Both the position numbers and the translations under genes were made by a program. The notes beneath the pieces were generated by a model that was not told the DNA's origin, did not search any database, and saw only the letters and a list, made by a program, of their open reading frames with translations. Positions 35,501 to 45,258 of a stretch of DNA of 64,000 nucleotides are shown here, piece by piece. The DNA lies in assembly GCA_014621425.1 (NCBI GenBank), contig JAANBB010000030.1, positions 142,021-206,020 of the forward strand, in the 5' to 3' direction. Position 1 is the stretch's first letter. Each line of letters starts with the position of its first letter. This DNA is from Cylindrodendrum hubeiense. Lineage: Eukaryota; Ascomycota; Sordariomycetes; Hypocreales; Nectriaceae.

Positions 35501-36601
35501 GGAAACTGGACATTGGCTTGTCGAGCGTTCCTGACGTTAGCGGATGAAGCACCATACTCCGAAATACTCTCTGCCATTCTTGTTTTCATCGCCACTTCAG
35601 AGCATCCAAATCCCTGTTCAAATCGATGTATTCAGAAAGCACAAACAAAAATGAACCATGTCGATTTGGTCACAGCAGTCACCGAGTGCATTGCACGTGG
35701 CATTAAATATTGGTTGGCTTCTGATGACAAATTCAGCAACATTTTCTGCTGTTCTAGTAGCATCAACTCTCCTAGTATTCATAAAGATATCTGTCAAATT
35801 TTAACCAACGGCTATGATAACTCGGTCCAGGGATATCTGCAGGTATTTGCCCATATGACGACGGGACGCAACGGCCATTTGTCATTCGAACAAGTTTGCG
35901 AGTTCTCAAACATACCACCGAGAGTCATGTTGAGTGTCAAAACTTTGACCGGTAAAAGCATTGTTGATCTCGCTGCCGAACATGAAGGCTCAGGCTTTGT
36001 GTTTATTCAAACCTTTTTCGATTACTTTCAAAGAAATGCAAACGACAAGGATTCAGAAAGTACAGCAACGCTTGCTAAGGAGGTTTTATATCAAGCAATC
36101 GGAAGTGGCGATGGAGGAAGGACTTTAATCTCGATGCAGGTCTTGGACTCTCTTGGTCAATGGAGATTCGAATCTTCCTCCAATATGCGTGCCGCGCTCC
36201 GCAAGGCGGTGCAATTTAACTGTTCACCGTATTTTATAGGCGATTTGGTTGCGCTTTTCGAGAAATTCAACCCCTCTGAGCAAACTGAGCTCCTCCTATA
36301 CACATATCGGACAGCGCTTGAGGCATTCAATTGGTTTTTCGCACACACCGTTTTGGGATATTTGCAACATCAGAGTCATCATCAATCAACTGCGGAGCTC
36401 TTCTTCTCAAAGGTACTTGTATGCCCTAGATGCAAGATCATGTTAGGTATGAACGCCATAATGCGAGAACCCGCCACCAAGATCAAAGCTACCTTGAAAT
36501 TATGCCTCCAGCACCAGGGCGCGGCCGAAGATATTCGTGTTCAATATCTAGCAGATGGCAGGACTGACAAGCTTACTCACATAATTCGGTTGTTGCGTTG
36601 A
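32568..36601 (+). pseudogene. NACHT-type NTPase gene, disrupted
   Basis: The first exons are clean: 32568-32939, 32988-33180, 33236-33496, 33551-33724, 33788-33812 and 33885-34484. The N-terminal region (LLANFTSYFEPFV) and the P-loop GKIGSGKSIL, which straddles a 25-nt micro-exon, mark a fungal NACHT protein, followed by a Walker B-like VFVVLEGIDE and an LLFSCRE sensor. After 34,558 the frame is lost. A stop appears 13 codons on, and homologous-looking sequence (IPTDLSATFDRAL, then VYFEEGDGTIHF, then EICVTYLNFHNFG) continues through successive frame changes near 34,595, 34,800 and 34,940. Further changes lie at the A6 run 35337-35342 and near 35,390. A final open block runs to 36601. Several independent frame changes make this a pseudogene unless the assembly is poor here. 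The intact N-terminal half could still yield a truncated product. Confidence 0.75.
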
Positions 36602-37430
36602 ACATGAGATCAAATTCTATGTGCAAACGGAATAAATAAATAACTTCGATGGCTTTTTAGGGGGTTCAAGACCCTACAGCTTGACATTTTCTCGCTGTGT
36701 AGAATGAATGTAAATTGGTTGGCTCTCTCATGCCTCTTGAGTACACAGACTTGTGTTCCGGGGTGAGACTACAACTAACATACAGACTAAGATCACATAT
36801 CGCATTGTCGATAGATGGTTCACTACCAGGTACACTATGCACACGAGGAAAATAGGTTGATCGGACGGATGGCTTGCGCAGATGGAGAGTTGGAACATGC
36901 TGGATCGGCCCGCCGCACCCCAGAAAGATCGCCCTGTGCACCACCAACCTGCCAGCCATGAACGCATGTCTCAGGGCAAACGCACGACGCATCGACTAAA
37001 AAACCGCAATATCCACAATGAACAGCTACACTCTTCGCGCTGCTTCCGTCATAGGCAAAAACCTTGGTTTGGGATAATCCCGGGGGCCCCCAGCTCGGGC
37101 GGGCCGGTGGAGTCGGGGGTCGAGCCGCCTACGTCATGGGTTTTTTTCATGCCTTGGTCTTTTTGGCCTTGGGCCTTTTTGCATTGGTGTGTGGTTGGGC
37201 GTAGTCGGCATCCGGTCTTGCGTCACATGAAGAAATAGCTGCCCTCCAGTCACATCGCAATCACACTTCCCTTGTCCCGTCACATCACACCACCTTTTTT
37301 GCCGGTCCCGTCTTCGTCGCCGACTTCCCTCTTTCAATCGCACCGTCTCGCATCTACGTATCTCGTCCTGTTGAATCCATATCCTCCCACTCAGGCCTCT
37401 CCTCCAGTCCTCCATCACACCACCATCACC
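36602..37430. other. Intergenic, boundary of accessory and housekeeping DNA
   Basis: No gene is visible. An AATAAATAAATAA run at about 36,631 may serve as a poly(A) signal for the upstream locus. Base composition shifts here from AT-richer to clearly GC-richer, C-rich sequence. The C/T-rich stretch from about 37,240 should be the promoter and 5' leader of the OM14-like gene. Confidence 0.5.
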
Positions 37431-38083
37431 AGTGAGTACCCGCGACGCCCCCCCGCCAATCCTCCCCCGCACTTGGTGCTGACTGCGCAATCTTTGCAGT
37501 GTCGTACGCCGATATTGCTGCCAGCGGCCCCAAGCAAACGCCCGAGGAGGTGAGTCCCCGATAACAGCCCTGTGCGCCCAGCAGCAATTGACCCCGGCTG
37601 CTCTAGGCTGCTGCTCCCCAGCCTATCGAGGTCATCAACACCGAGTCTGCGTCCACCGCGTCCCTCGTCGACGTTGACCTGCCCAGTGTCCACACTGTCA
37701 ACTCCGACTTCCTCGACCAGGAGGTCCAGACTCAGACCCAGGCCGACCGCATCGTCCGCGAGGAGGATGCCAAGCTCCGGGCTGAGAAGGCCAAGAGCAA
37801 GGCCTCCAAGGCCGCTTCCAAGGCGAAAAAGACGGACGACTGGCTGACCACCTACTTCGAGGATCTGCCCGAGAACACTGCTTCTGCCGTCGTCGCCGCC
37901 AACTTGGCCTCCGTCGTCAGCCTCAGCGCCTTCCTCGGCTACAAGGCCTGGAGCCTGTACCAGAACGACCGCCTGGGCGGAAAGGCTATCGGCCTAGGCG
38001 TCGGCATCATCGCCGGCGTGGCGGCCGTCGAGTCCTTCCTCGGCCGGTATCTGTACAAGGCCAAGAAGAGTGACTCGTCCTAG
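37431..38083 (+). CDS. OM14-like mitochondrial outer membrane protein
   Basis: The start codon is split by an intron. The A lies at 37431, directly before GTGAGT, and TG follows the acceptor at 37500. Coding parts are 37431, 37500-37549 and 37622-38083, giving 170 aa beginning MSYADIAASG. The N-terminal half is charged and helical (EEDAKLRAEKAKSKASK, possible coiled coil). The C-terminal half (DWLTTYFEDLPENT) leads into two hydrophobic segments around AVVAANLASVVSLSAFLGY and GKAIGLGVGIIAGVAAVES, ending KKSDSS. This arrangement matches the C-terminal domain of yeast OM14, an outer mitochondrial membrane protein linked to ribosome docking and porin/OM45 complexes. The split start codon keeps simple start scanning from finding the gene. 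Confidence 0.75.
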
Positions 38084-38545
38084 GAGCCTCCCTCGCTCGA
38101 CATACCAGTGCGCAGTTCTTCTCTTCGCGGCGTCTCGGGGTGGCAATGAATGAGCTTGGGTTTTTTAACGAGTCTGGTACCGGCTGTTGATACCGTCTAT
38201 GGGTGGCCTCTCCGCTTTTGTTTCTGTTGATTGATACCGTCTTATCACCAATCTCAATATACGCACTCGTACCTCGATCCTAGCGGTTCCCCGGTGATAC
38301 CAAAATGCACCTACCTGTGTGTGCGCTAGCTTATCGTGACCTAGTCAATGTTAAATGCACGGTTTAATGTCGAATCGCTCGCAAGAAACGCGGACTGAGA
38401 TGTGATGCCTTCTATTATGACCCATGGCTTTTGTATCTCTCATTATACATTGTTGGTACAGAGAGGAGTTCCTCGCTCACGCCACATGGACCCAGTATAT
38501 TTTACAAGTTCGTACACCCATCCACAATGCTTGGTGTTCATCATT
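38084..38545. other. Convergent 3' intergenic region
   Basis: It lies between the ends of the OM14-like gene (plus) and MIA40 (minus) and contains only 3' UTR-like sequence. No gene is seen. Confidence 0.6.
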
Positions 38546-39499
38546 TTACTCCTTCTTCGTCTCGTCGTTTTGCTCGACCTTCTCAACCGGCTTGATCTCC
38601 TCCTTCACTTCGGGAGTGGTGTCGACAGTCGGGGCGGGGGCAGCGGCCTCAACGGGCTTCTCAGCCTCGGGCTTCACCTCATCGAAAGCAACGGGCTCAG
38701 CCTGGACCTTCTGAGCATCGGGGGAAGGCTCCTCTTCACCAAAGTCAGGGCCGTCCTCATCATCAGCGAGCTCGGCACCGTAAATCTCGGGATACTTCTT
38801 GAAGCACTCCTGCATTCCCCTAATAGACGTGTTAGTACAATTGGATCATGCTGGCGCGAAATAAATGACGTACTGGAACTTGTCAATGCAGTCCATGCCC
38901 TTGGGATCCTCCTCGGAGAAGACGAAGCAGCTAAAGGCAGTCTTGAAGTCCTCGCCGCAAGGTCCGTCGGCCATGCCACCTAGGCAGGGGCAGTCCCAGT
39001 TGATCTCGCCAGTCTCGGGGTTGAAAGCGCCCTGCTGGCCGGCATCCTCCTCGAGGGCCTCGAGAGGCGAGCCGGCAGCTGCGGTGCTCTGGGCGTCGGA
39101 GGCGGGCTGCTCGGCAGCCTTGGCGGAGTCGGGGGACTTGGCCTGGATCTGCTTGCGCTTCTCCTCGAGGACGGAGTCGACAGTCGGCAGGTCGTCGTTG
39201 GAGAAGGCGGCGGGCGCGGGAACGGTTTGTGCTGCAGCAGGACGGGAAGTCAGTCGGCTGCCGGGTTGCGCCAGGGGCAATTGGGCCATACGGGCGACGT
39301 CGTCAGCGAAGACGGGGCTGGTGTTGTAGTAGTAGACGGCGCCGGCAGCCAGTCCCCATCGCAAAGCAGAGCCCTTCCATGATCCCGCGTTGGTGCTGGG
39401 GGCAGCAGTCGAGTTGAATCTTCGGGGGGCGGCGCGGGCGGAGGAGCGCAGGCTCGCAATTACAGGCCTCGAGGCCGAGCGCAAGGTCGTGCGGAACAT
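38546..39499 (-). CDS. MIA40: Mitochondrial intermembrane space import protein MIA40
   Basis: Two exons, 39499-38874 and 38819-38546, with a 54 bp intron (donor GTACGT), give 299 aa. The N-terminus is an Arg/Ser/Ala-rich mitochondrial presequence ([13 protein letters not shown]). A single membrane anchor follows near [11 protein letters not shown]. The conserved core has the redox-active CPC motif (WDCPCLGG) and the twin CX9C pairs ([13 protein letters not shown] and DCIDKFQGMQEC). An acidic Glu/Pro-rich tail ends the protein. MIA40 is the receptor and oxidoreductase of the disulfide relay that imports small Cys-rich proteins, with Erv1 as partner. It is divergent from the TPK gene across about 0.9 kb. 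Confidence 0.95.
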
Positions 39500-39726
39500 G
39501 GTGAATGGAGGGTATTAAGTGACGAACAAAAGGAACGGAAGGGACGGCGACGGGCGACAGGCGAGGACAACGACGACGCAGCTGGCGACTCTTTTCGGTC
39601 GATCGAGAGGATGGGAATTGGTCAGCAGTGGAGCTTCAAATCGCCAATTGATCTGTCCCGAGCCCCGACGCTCCGGGTGGTCTGAGGGAAAAAAAAGTCG
39701 AGACGGAAAGCCGCAGATCAGCCGGC

Positions 39727-39762
39727 CATGTCCAGCTCCATGTCCAGCTCCACGTCCAGCTC
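39727..39762 (+). repeat. Three 12 bp tandem copies (CATGTCCAGCTC)
   Basis: Two exact copies and a third with one change (CACGTCCAGCTC) follow head to tail, directly before the GATA palindrome, in the MIA40/TPK intergenic region. Confidence 0.7.
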
Positions 39763-39767
39763 CATCT

Positions 39768-39790
39768 CCGATAAGGGCTTATCTTATCGG
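39768..39790. promoter_or_regulatory. Palindrome with GATA-factor type sites
   Basis: CCGATAAG and CTTATCGG are perfect 8 bp inverted arms around a 7 bp spacer that holds another CTTAT. Three GATAA words in 23 bp are what a fungal GATA factor (nitrogen or iron regulators) would recognise. Function is inferred from the motif alone. Confidence 0.4.
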
Positions 39791-40395
39791 ACGGCCGACG
39801 CGCTGCACGCCAGCACCACGCCGCAATGCATCCACCCCACGCAATGCACGCAAGGACGCACGAGGACGCAGGGCGGGTGTCTGGGAAGCCACCGGGTACG
39901 TACCATCCGGCGATGGCGACGACAGGAACGAGGGCGTCCGGAAGTTAGAATTGGCTCGCCTACGGAGCGGATTGTGGCTTTTTTGCTTTTGAGTTAGGGA
40001 CGCGGTTATAACGAGCGAGAACAAGAGAACAAACAGCATGGCGCCTTGTTCCCTAAACAACACAACGCACGCACCTCCGCCCACACAAACAGGCGAGACG
40101 CATCCGGCCATTCGCCTCTTGGGACGCCGGACACAAGGGTAAGGGCTACAGAGGCGAACCATTGTCCTGTGCTCTTGTTTACTCGCTCACTGGCTTGATT
40201 GTTACACGAGCATACCACGGGACCGGACACGCACAGCCAGAGACGTTTTGCCCGCGCGGATAAGAGTCGACGTGACGGCATCCCATCTCCTCCCACCTCT
40301 GCCTCCATCGACATCCCTCCACCCCTCACTACGTCACACCCTGCCATACACCCAGCCATACACCCTACCATCCCCGTCCAACATCTGCACCCACC

Positions 40396-41365
40396 ATGTC
40401 CGAGCAGCAAACCTTCGAATGGCGGCCTGCCAAGCTGCTGCAGGACTACAACGTGCCCCAGGAGTTTGCCCTGCTCATCCTCAACCAGCCGCTGAGGCTC
40501 GGCTCCAACCTGCGCAAGCTGTGGAAGAACTGTAAGTAGCTCGTCGTGGACCTACAAACAACATGCTGACCTGTTCACGCAGCATCCATGCGAGTGGCCG
40601 CCGACGGAGGAGCTAACCGACTGCATGATCTGTCTTCGTTCCATGGCAAGTTTGTACGTATACTCTTTTTCTCTCTCTGCACGTGTCCGTGGTTCTCATA
40701 TGGCTACAAGGCTCATATAGCGCATCATACCATCTCTCCCTCACGACCGCCCCATCCTCAAGATCCACTCCTGACCATCTCAGTCAAACCTGCAACTCAT
40801 CATCGGTGATCTCGACTCTCTCACCCCCCTCGTTCGCAACTTCTACACCTCCCAACCCAGCCCCGCCACCATCATCCACGACCCGGACCAGGAATCCACC
40901 GACTTCGGCAAGGCCATCAACTGGATCCGCAAGGAGCACCCCGCCGGCATCGACATCGTCGCCCTCGGCGGCATCGGCGGCCGCGTCGACCAGGGCCTCA
41001 GCCAGCTACACCACCTCTACCGCTTCCAATCCGACCCGGCCTACGCCCAGGGCCGCATCTTCCTGCTCTCCGGCTCCAGCCTGACCTTCCTCCTCAAGGC
41101 CGGCACCCACCAAATCCAGGTCCGCGACGACGGCGAGCACGACGTCTTCGGCAAGCACGTCGGCATCATCCCGCTCAAGGAGCCCAGCATCATCTCCACC
41201 CAGGGCCTCGAGTGGGACGTCACCGACTGGCAGACCGAGATTGGCGGCCAGCTCAGCACCAGTAACCATGTCTTGCCCGAGACCCAGGTCGTGCAGATCA
41301 AGACGGACAAGGATGTACTCTTCACAATAGCGCTCAAGCAGGTCGACGGTGATGATCATGAATAA
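40396..41365 (+). CDS. Thiamine pyrophosphokinase
   Basis: Exons 40396-40531, 40583-40653 and 40784-41365 join to 262 aa. The start ATG lies in CCCACCATG. Family signatures appear in order: LLILNQPL near the N-terminus, VAADGGANRLHDL, IIGDLDSL, the ESTDFGKAI kinase motif and GGIGGRVDQ. The C-terminal domain has the thiamine-binding SNHVLPET region. The enzyme transfers pyrophosphate from ATP to thiamine, making the cofactor ThDP in the cytosol. All motifs and the length agree with fungal TPK (yeast THI80). It converges with BOS1, only about 200 bp apart. Confidence 0.95.
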
Positions 41366-41568
41366 TGCCTAGATTTCACTTTTAATTCCATCGTTTTCAG
41401 ACGCCCAGCAGCCCATAGGGAGAGCATAGGATAAACGCCGAGGTGCGCGTGGTATGGCGAAGAAAAAAAACAAAAACAAAACTCCTGAACACCGCGCTGA
41501 TGCCCACCCCTTGCCAGAGATGCTTGTAGCCCCCCCTCCTCGTTCCGCCCAAGATGGTGACGTGTCGA

Positions 41569-42350
41569 TTATCGCAGATAGTGAAGAACCAGCCAGCAAA
41601 ACAGGAAGAAGACGAGGACACCGGCGACGAAGATCCACTTGTCCTCGCGCGCCCGTCGCTCCACCATGCGGATCGTGTCGCCGCTGACGCCCAGCGTGTT
41701 GGCCACGCTGTACAGCCGCTTCTGCGTGCCCTTGAGCATCTCCCGCTGCTGGCCCAGGTCGCCCAGCACCGCCTGCCCGCGCGCAATGTACTCGTCCAGC
41801 GCCTGGTTGGTGGTGGCGAAGAAGTTCTGCTCACGGAAGGCGTGCGACTCGCGCTCCTCCTCGCCCGACCCCATCGTCAGGGGGCCGTTGGGCTGGTGCC
41901 GCGGCTGGAAGGTGGAGTGCGTCGTCGTCGTCGTGGCGTTGGCGTACGGGTTCTCGGGCGTGGCATTGTACGGGCGGCGGCCGAGCAGCTCGGCACGATT
42001 CGACTGGTGCTGGGCCTCGTCGCGGCTCTTCTTCAGCCCGTCGACCTGGGTGCGGAAGTCGGACAGGTCTTCGCGGAACTTCTTGACGCGCTCAAAGGCC
42101 TCCTCCTGCTTCTTGGGCACAATCTCCTGCCGCGCGATGCTCTGGTACTCGTCGAGGGTCTTGGTGAAGGAGGAGATGGAAGCCGACACGTTGCCAATCT
42201 CGCCGGGCGAAGCTTGGGGCTTGGTGTTGAGCGTCGACAGCTCCTTGCGGAGCGACTTGCTCTGCCGCAGCGCAGAGTTGTACGAAATGTTCTATAAAGC
42301 CCACATGTCAGGTGGCAACCACAAACAGTTAAGTATCACCAGCTTACCAT
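41569..42350 (-). CDS. BOS1: Qb-SNARE BOS1 / membrin (ER-Golgi transport)
   Basis: Exon 1 is only the ATG (42350-42348), directly followed by GTAAGC; exon 2 is 42291-41569, giving 241 aa. The N-terminus MNISYNSALRQ matches the MNxxYN start of yeast Bos1. A three-helix N-terminal region follows, then the SNARE coiled coil (ALDEYIARGQAVLGDLGQQ with the central Gln layer) and a C-terminal anchor from WIFVAGVLVFF to HYLR. Bos1 acts in fusion of COPII vesicles with the Golgi together with Sed5, Bet1 and Sec22. GOS1 was considered, but the N-terminal match and the C-terminal helix favour Bos1. The single-codon first exon is unusual. Confidence 0.85.
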
Positions 42351-43120
42351 GATATTTTTTCAGCTTGCTCAGCCTTGCCAGGTGTGCAGCGGTAAGCTCT
42401 CTTCCATGATACGTTTCGAGCTCCGTATGAATGGTTATGGAGCCTTCACATGCCGCTTGTGGCCAGATCGCCCGGAAGCGGAATAACTATGGCCGCTGAC
42501 GGTACCCCTGTACTTGGTGCCGTGCGCCGTGTCCGCCAAGCAAGCCAGCCGCATCTGATCTGCCCTCATCGCAAGATCAAAGTCCGCGCCGGTAATCTGC
42601 CAAAATGCCATGGCCGAGACATGATCCTTCTGAGTGCCGCTGGGGCCGATTTGGCTCCACTCGGATTGTTTCCAATGTCATTTCCCTGTCCTACTCGTGG
42701 TCACATAACTAGCTAGGACGAAGCGATGACCTCATTCTTTTCTGCTATAATGACCGGCAAAGCTATACAGACGCCGGCCGAAAACATCGTATCATTCACA
42801 GGTCATTTACCGCCTCTTTTTTAGTGGCTTCCGGGGATTACCAAAGTTATCTCCATTATCCACAACTATTATGACATTTTGCAGGTCTGGTTGCCTTGCT
42901 CTAGTGCTGCCTGGCTCTGGTACAACATGGCCCCCATACACCCAACAATTTTGCCGAGCTCGGCACCGATGTGGGCATATCACATTTGGTCACAACGGAC
43001 TTTAGCAATTCTCCTCCATACCCGTTCCATCGTAGATATAATAAATGAACGGTATTCCCGTTGTTATATTCTTTGAATTAAGTCATCAACAGGTCATTTG
43101 AGCCCAGATTCCTCTTTACC
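42351..43120. other. Divergent intergenic region, BOS1 / MFS transporter
   Basis: No gene is seen. GC-rich sequence near BOS1 gives way to AT-richer sequence in front of the transporter, which fits the change from a housekeeping to an accessory block. Confidence 0.5.
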
Positions 43121-44707
43121 ATGACCATGAGCGGACCATCCAGCAAGACCCAAAGTCTCGAGCTATCCAGCGAAGATAATCCCGGGAAACAGGTCGACCC
43201 AGGAGAAATCGAGAAGCAGCCTGAAACAAACGAACCGACTCCCGTTCCCGTCTACTCAATCTTCACAACATGGCAAAAGCGGCTTATTGTCCTGGCGGCC
43301 GCATGCACCGCCTTCTTCTCCCCCCTTTCCGCCCAGATCTACTTCCCGGCCCTGACGGCCATCGCACAGGACCTTAACGTCACCGATTCACAAGTCAACT
43401 TGACCGTCACTACCTACATGATCCTTCAGGGTATCACACCCATGTTTATTGGCTCGTTGGCTGACAGTGGCGGACGACGACCCGCCTATATCATCTGCTT
43501 CACCATCTACATCGCTGCCAATATTGGCCTGGCGCTTGCCCCCGGCTACGGCGCCCTTCTCGGGCTGCGGTGTCTCCAGTCGGCCGGGTCGAGCAGCACT
43601 GTTGCTCTGTGTGTCGCCATCGTTGCGGATGTCATTACTTCGGCGGAGCGGGGCCAGTATATCGGCTTCACCACCGTTCCGGTAGTCCTAGCTCCGGCTC
43701 TGGGCCCGGTCATCGGCGGCCTGCTTTCAGAATATCTTGGTTGGCGATCCATCTTCTGGTTCCTCGCCATCCTGGCCGGAGTTACCATTGTCCTAGTCGT
43801 CTTCTTCTTTCCGGAAACCTGCCGCCATATTGTTGGGGATGGGTCTATATCCCCACCCGTAATGTATCGGTCTTTATGGCAAATTATAAAACGCCGACGG
43901 AGGGCCGCCAACCTCATCAAAGGCCGGGAGTCCTCCCATGCCCCCCAAGTCAAATCGCAATACAAGTTCAAGGCCCCCAATGTCCTGGAGCCTCTTATGA
44001 TGCTATTCCAGAAGGAAACTGGTCTGCTCTTGGGGTTCGGCGGCATCGTCTTTGCTGGGTTCTACTGCGTTGCGACTGCCATGCCGACCACGTTCAAGGA
44101 TAACTATGGCTTCAACGAAGTCGAAGTTGGTCTTATGTATCTACCTCTCGCACTTGGCTCGGTTCTTGCTGCCTTCATTGTCGGCCCGCTGATTAACTAC
44201 AACTTCAAACGACACTGCATCAAGCAAGGCATCCCCTATGACCGCAGCCGCCAGCAAGATCTCACCGAATTCCCGGTCGAGCGCGCGCGCCTCGAGATTG
44301 CGTTCCCACTACTCTTTTCAACCGTGGTTAGCATCATTGCCTGGGGCTGGTCACTCGACGCCAACGCCCACCCAGCCGTCCCGGGTGTCATCAGCGCCAT
44401 CTTGGGCGCCAGTATTGTTGGTCTCAACAACACGTCCAACGCGCTGCTTGTGGATATCCACCCCGGAAAGGCGGGGACTGCGACGGCGGCCAATAACCTC
44501 TCCCGATGTCTGATCGGTGCGGGAGCGACGGCGGCAATTGTGCCCATGATTGACGCCATGGGCATTGGATGGGCATTCACCTTGGTTGGCGGTCTCATTC
44601 TCCTCTGCTTTCCAGCGCTTCTTGCGTTATTAGTCTGGGGTATTAAATGGCGAAGGGAGCTGAAAGTAAAGGTAGAAAAGAAGAAGGAAGCCAAAAATAA
44701 GGCGTGA
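43121..44707 (+). CDS. MFS transporter, DHA1 drug:H+ antiporter family
   Basis: Single-exon gene of 528 aa starting MTMSGPSSKT after TTTACC. About twelve membrane segments are visible. Motif A (GSLADSGGRRPAY) lies between TM2 and TM3, and the antiporter motif C (GPVIGGLLSEYLG) in TM5. A central basic loop (KRRRRAANLIKGR) separates the two halves, and the tail is Lys-rich. Motif C marks it as an exporter. DHA1 fungal members such as the QDR and FLR1 types expel drugs and toxic metabolites through the plasma membrane. It heads a run of metabolic genes (P450 and hydrolases) and may export their substrate or product; this link is inferred from position. Confidence 0.9.
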   Translation: MTMSGPSSKTQSLELSSEDNPGKQVDPGEIEKQPETNEPTPVPVYSIFTTWQKRLIVLAAACTAFFSPLSAQIYFPALTAIAQDLNVTDSQVNLTVTTYMILQGITPMFIGSLADSGGRRPAYIICFTIYIAANIGLALAPGYGALLGLRCLQSAGSSSTVALCVAIVADVITSAERGQYIGFTTVPVVLAPALGPVIGGLLSEYLGWRSIFWFLAILAGVTIVLVVFFFPETCRHIVGDGSISPPVMYRSLWQIIKRRRRAANLIKGRESSHAPQVKSQYKFKAPNVLEPLMMLFQKETGLLLGFGGIVFAGFYCVATAMPTTFKDNYGFNEVEVGLMYLPLALGSVLAAFIVGPLINYNFKRHCIKQGIPYDRSRQQDLTEFPVERARLEIAFPLLFSTVVSIIAWGWSLDANAHPAVPGVISAILGASIVGLNNTSNALLVDIHPGKAGTATAANNLSRCLIGAGATAAIVPMIDAMGIGWAFTLVGGLILLCFPALLALLVWGIKWRRELKVKVEKKKEAKNKA

Positions 44708-45258
44708 GAGGAGGTGCGGAAAGCATCTTACAATTTGAAGTGAAGTATTTACACCGTACGATGGGTGGCTTACCACCAGAAACATGGCCATGGTCCAGAT
44801 ACCAGGGGCTTACTGAGTCTTTCAATTGTAAAGACGATTCACATTACAGGATAAATAACATCTAGAATATGCATAGAAATTTGTAATTACTGTTTTCTAT
44901 TTAAATTTACAAATGTAATAGTTGACTGTCAAAGTGAGCGGGTGAGAGACGCTGTTAGTGATCCAAATGCTGGGTGTGGGGTCCACCGCCGCAATCTCTT
45001 CCGTGCACAAAGTTGGAAACCCGAACTGCCCATAATCACTTCACCAACAGATGTGCGCCTCGACAGCGCCAAGGCAAGCGACAGATACCTACGCAAAACT
45101 AGGCAGAAGCCCGTTCGATTTCCGTGTCTATGGGATTCATCCTTTCTGTTCTGAAAGCTTGTCGCCTATGAACTCGGCCTTCAACGCTCGGACAGAACTC
45201 ATCCACGCAGTCGCCATCCAGAGTGAACCACCTCTGTAATGCTTCGGCCATCGTCGCC
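44708..45258. other. Intergenic, upstream of the P450
   Basis: AT-rich 3' region of the transporter followed by the presumed P450 promoter. No gene is seen. Confidence 0.5.

Larger units (their letters stand above)
39500..40395. promoter_or_regulatory. Divergent promoter region, MIA40 / TPK
   Basis: No coding region is supported between the two start codons. It contains a tandem 12 bp repeat (39727-39762) and a palindrome with GATA words (39768-39790), listed separately. The C-rich stretch before 40,396 is a typical 5' leader of fungal housekeeping genes. Confidence 0.55.

Noticed and set aside
41554..42352. Long open frames on the plus strand opposite BOS1
   Set aside because: They mirror the GC-rich codons of BOS1, whose SNARE features and splice sites are clear; the plus-strand peptides are Arg/Leu-rich and without domains.
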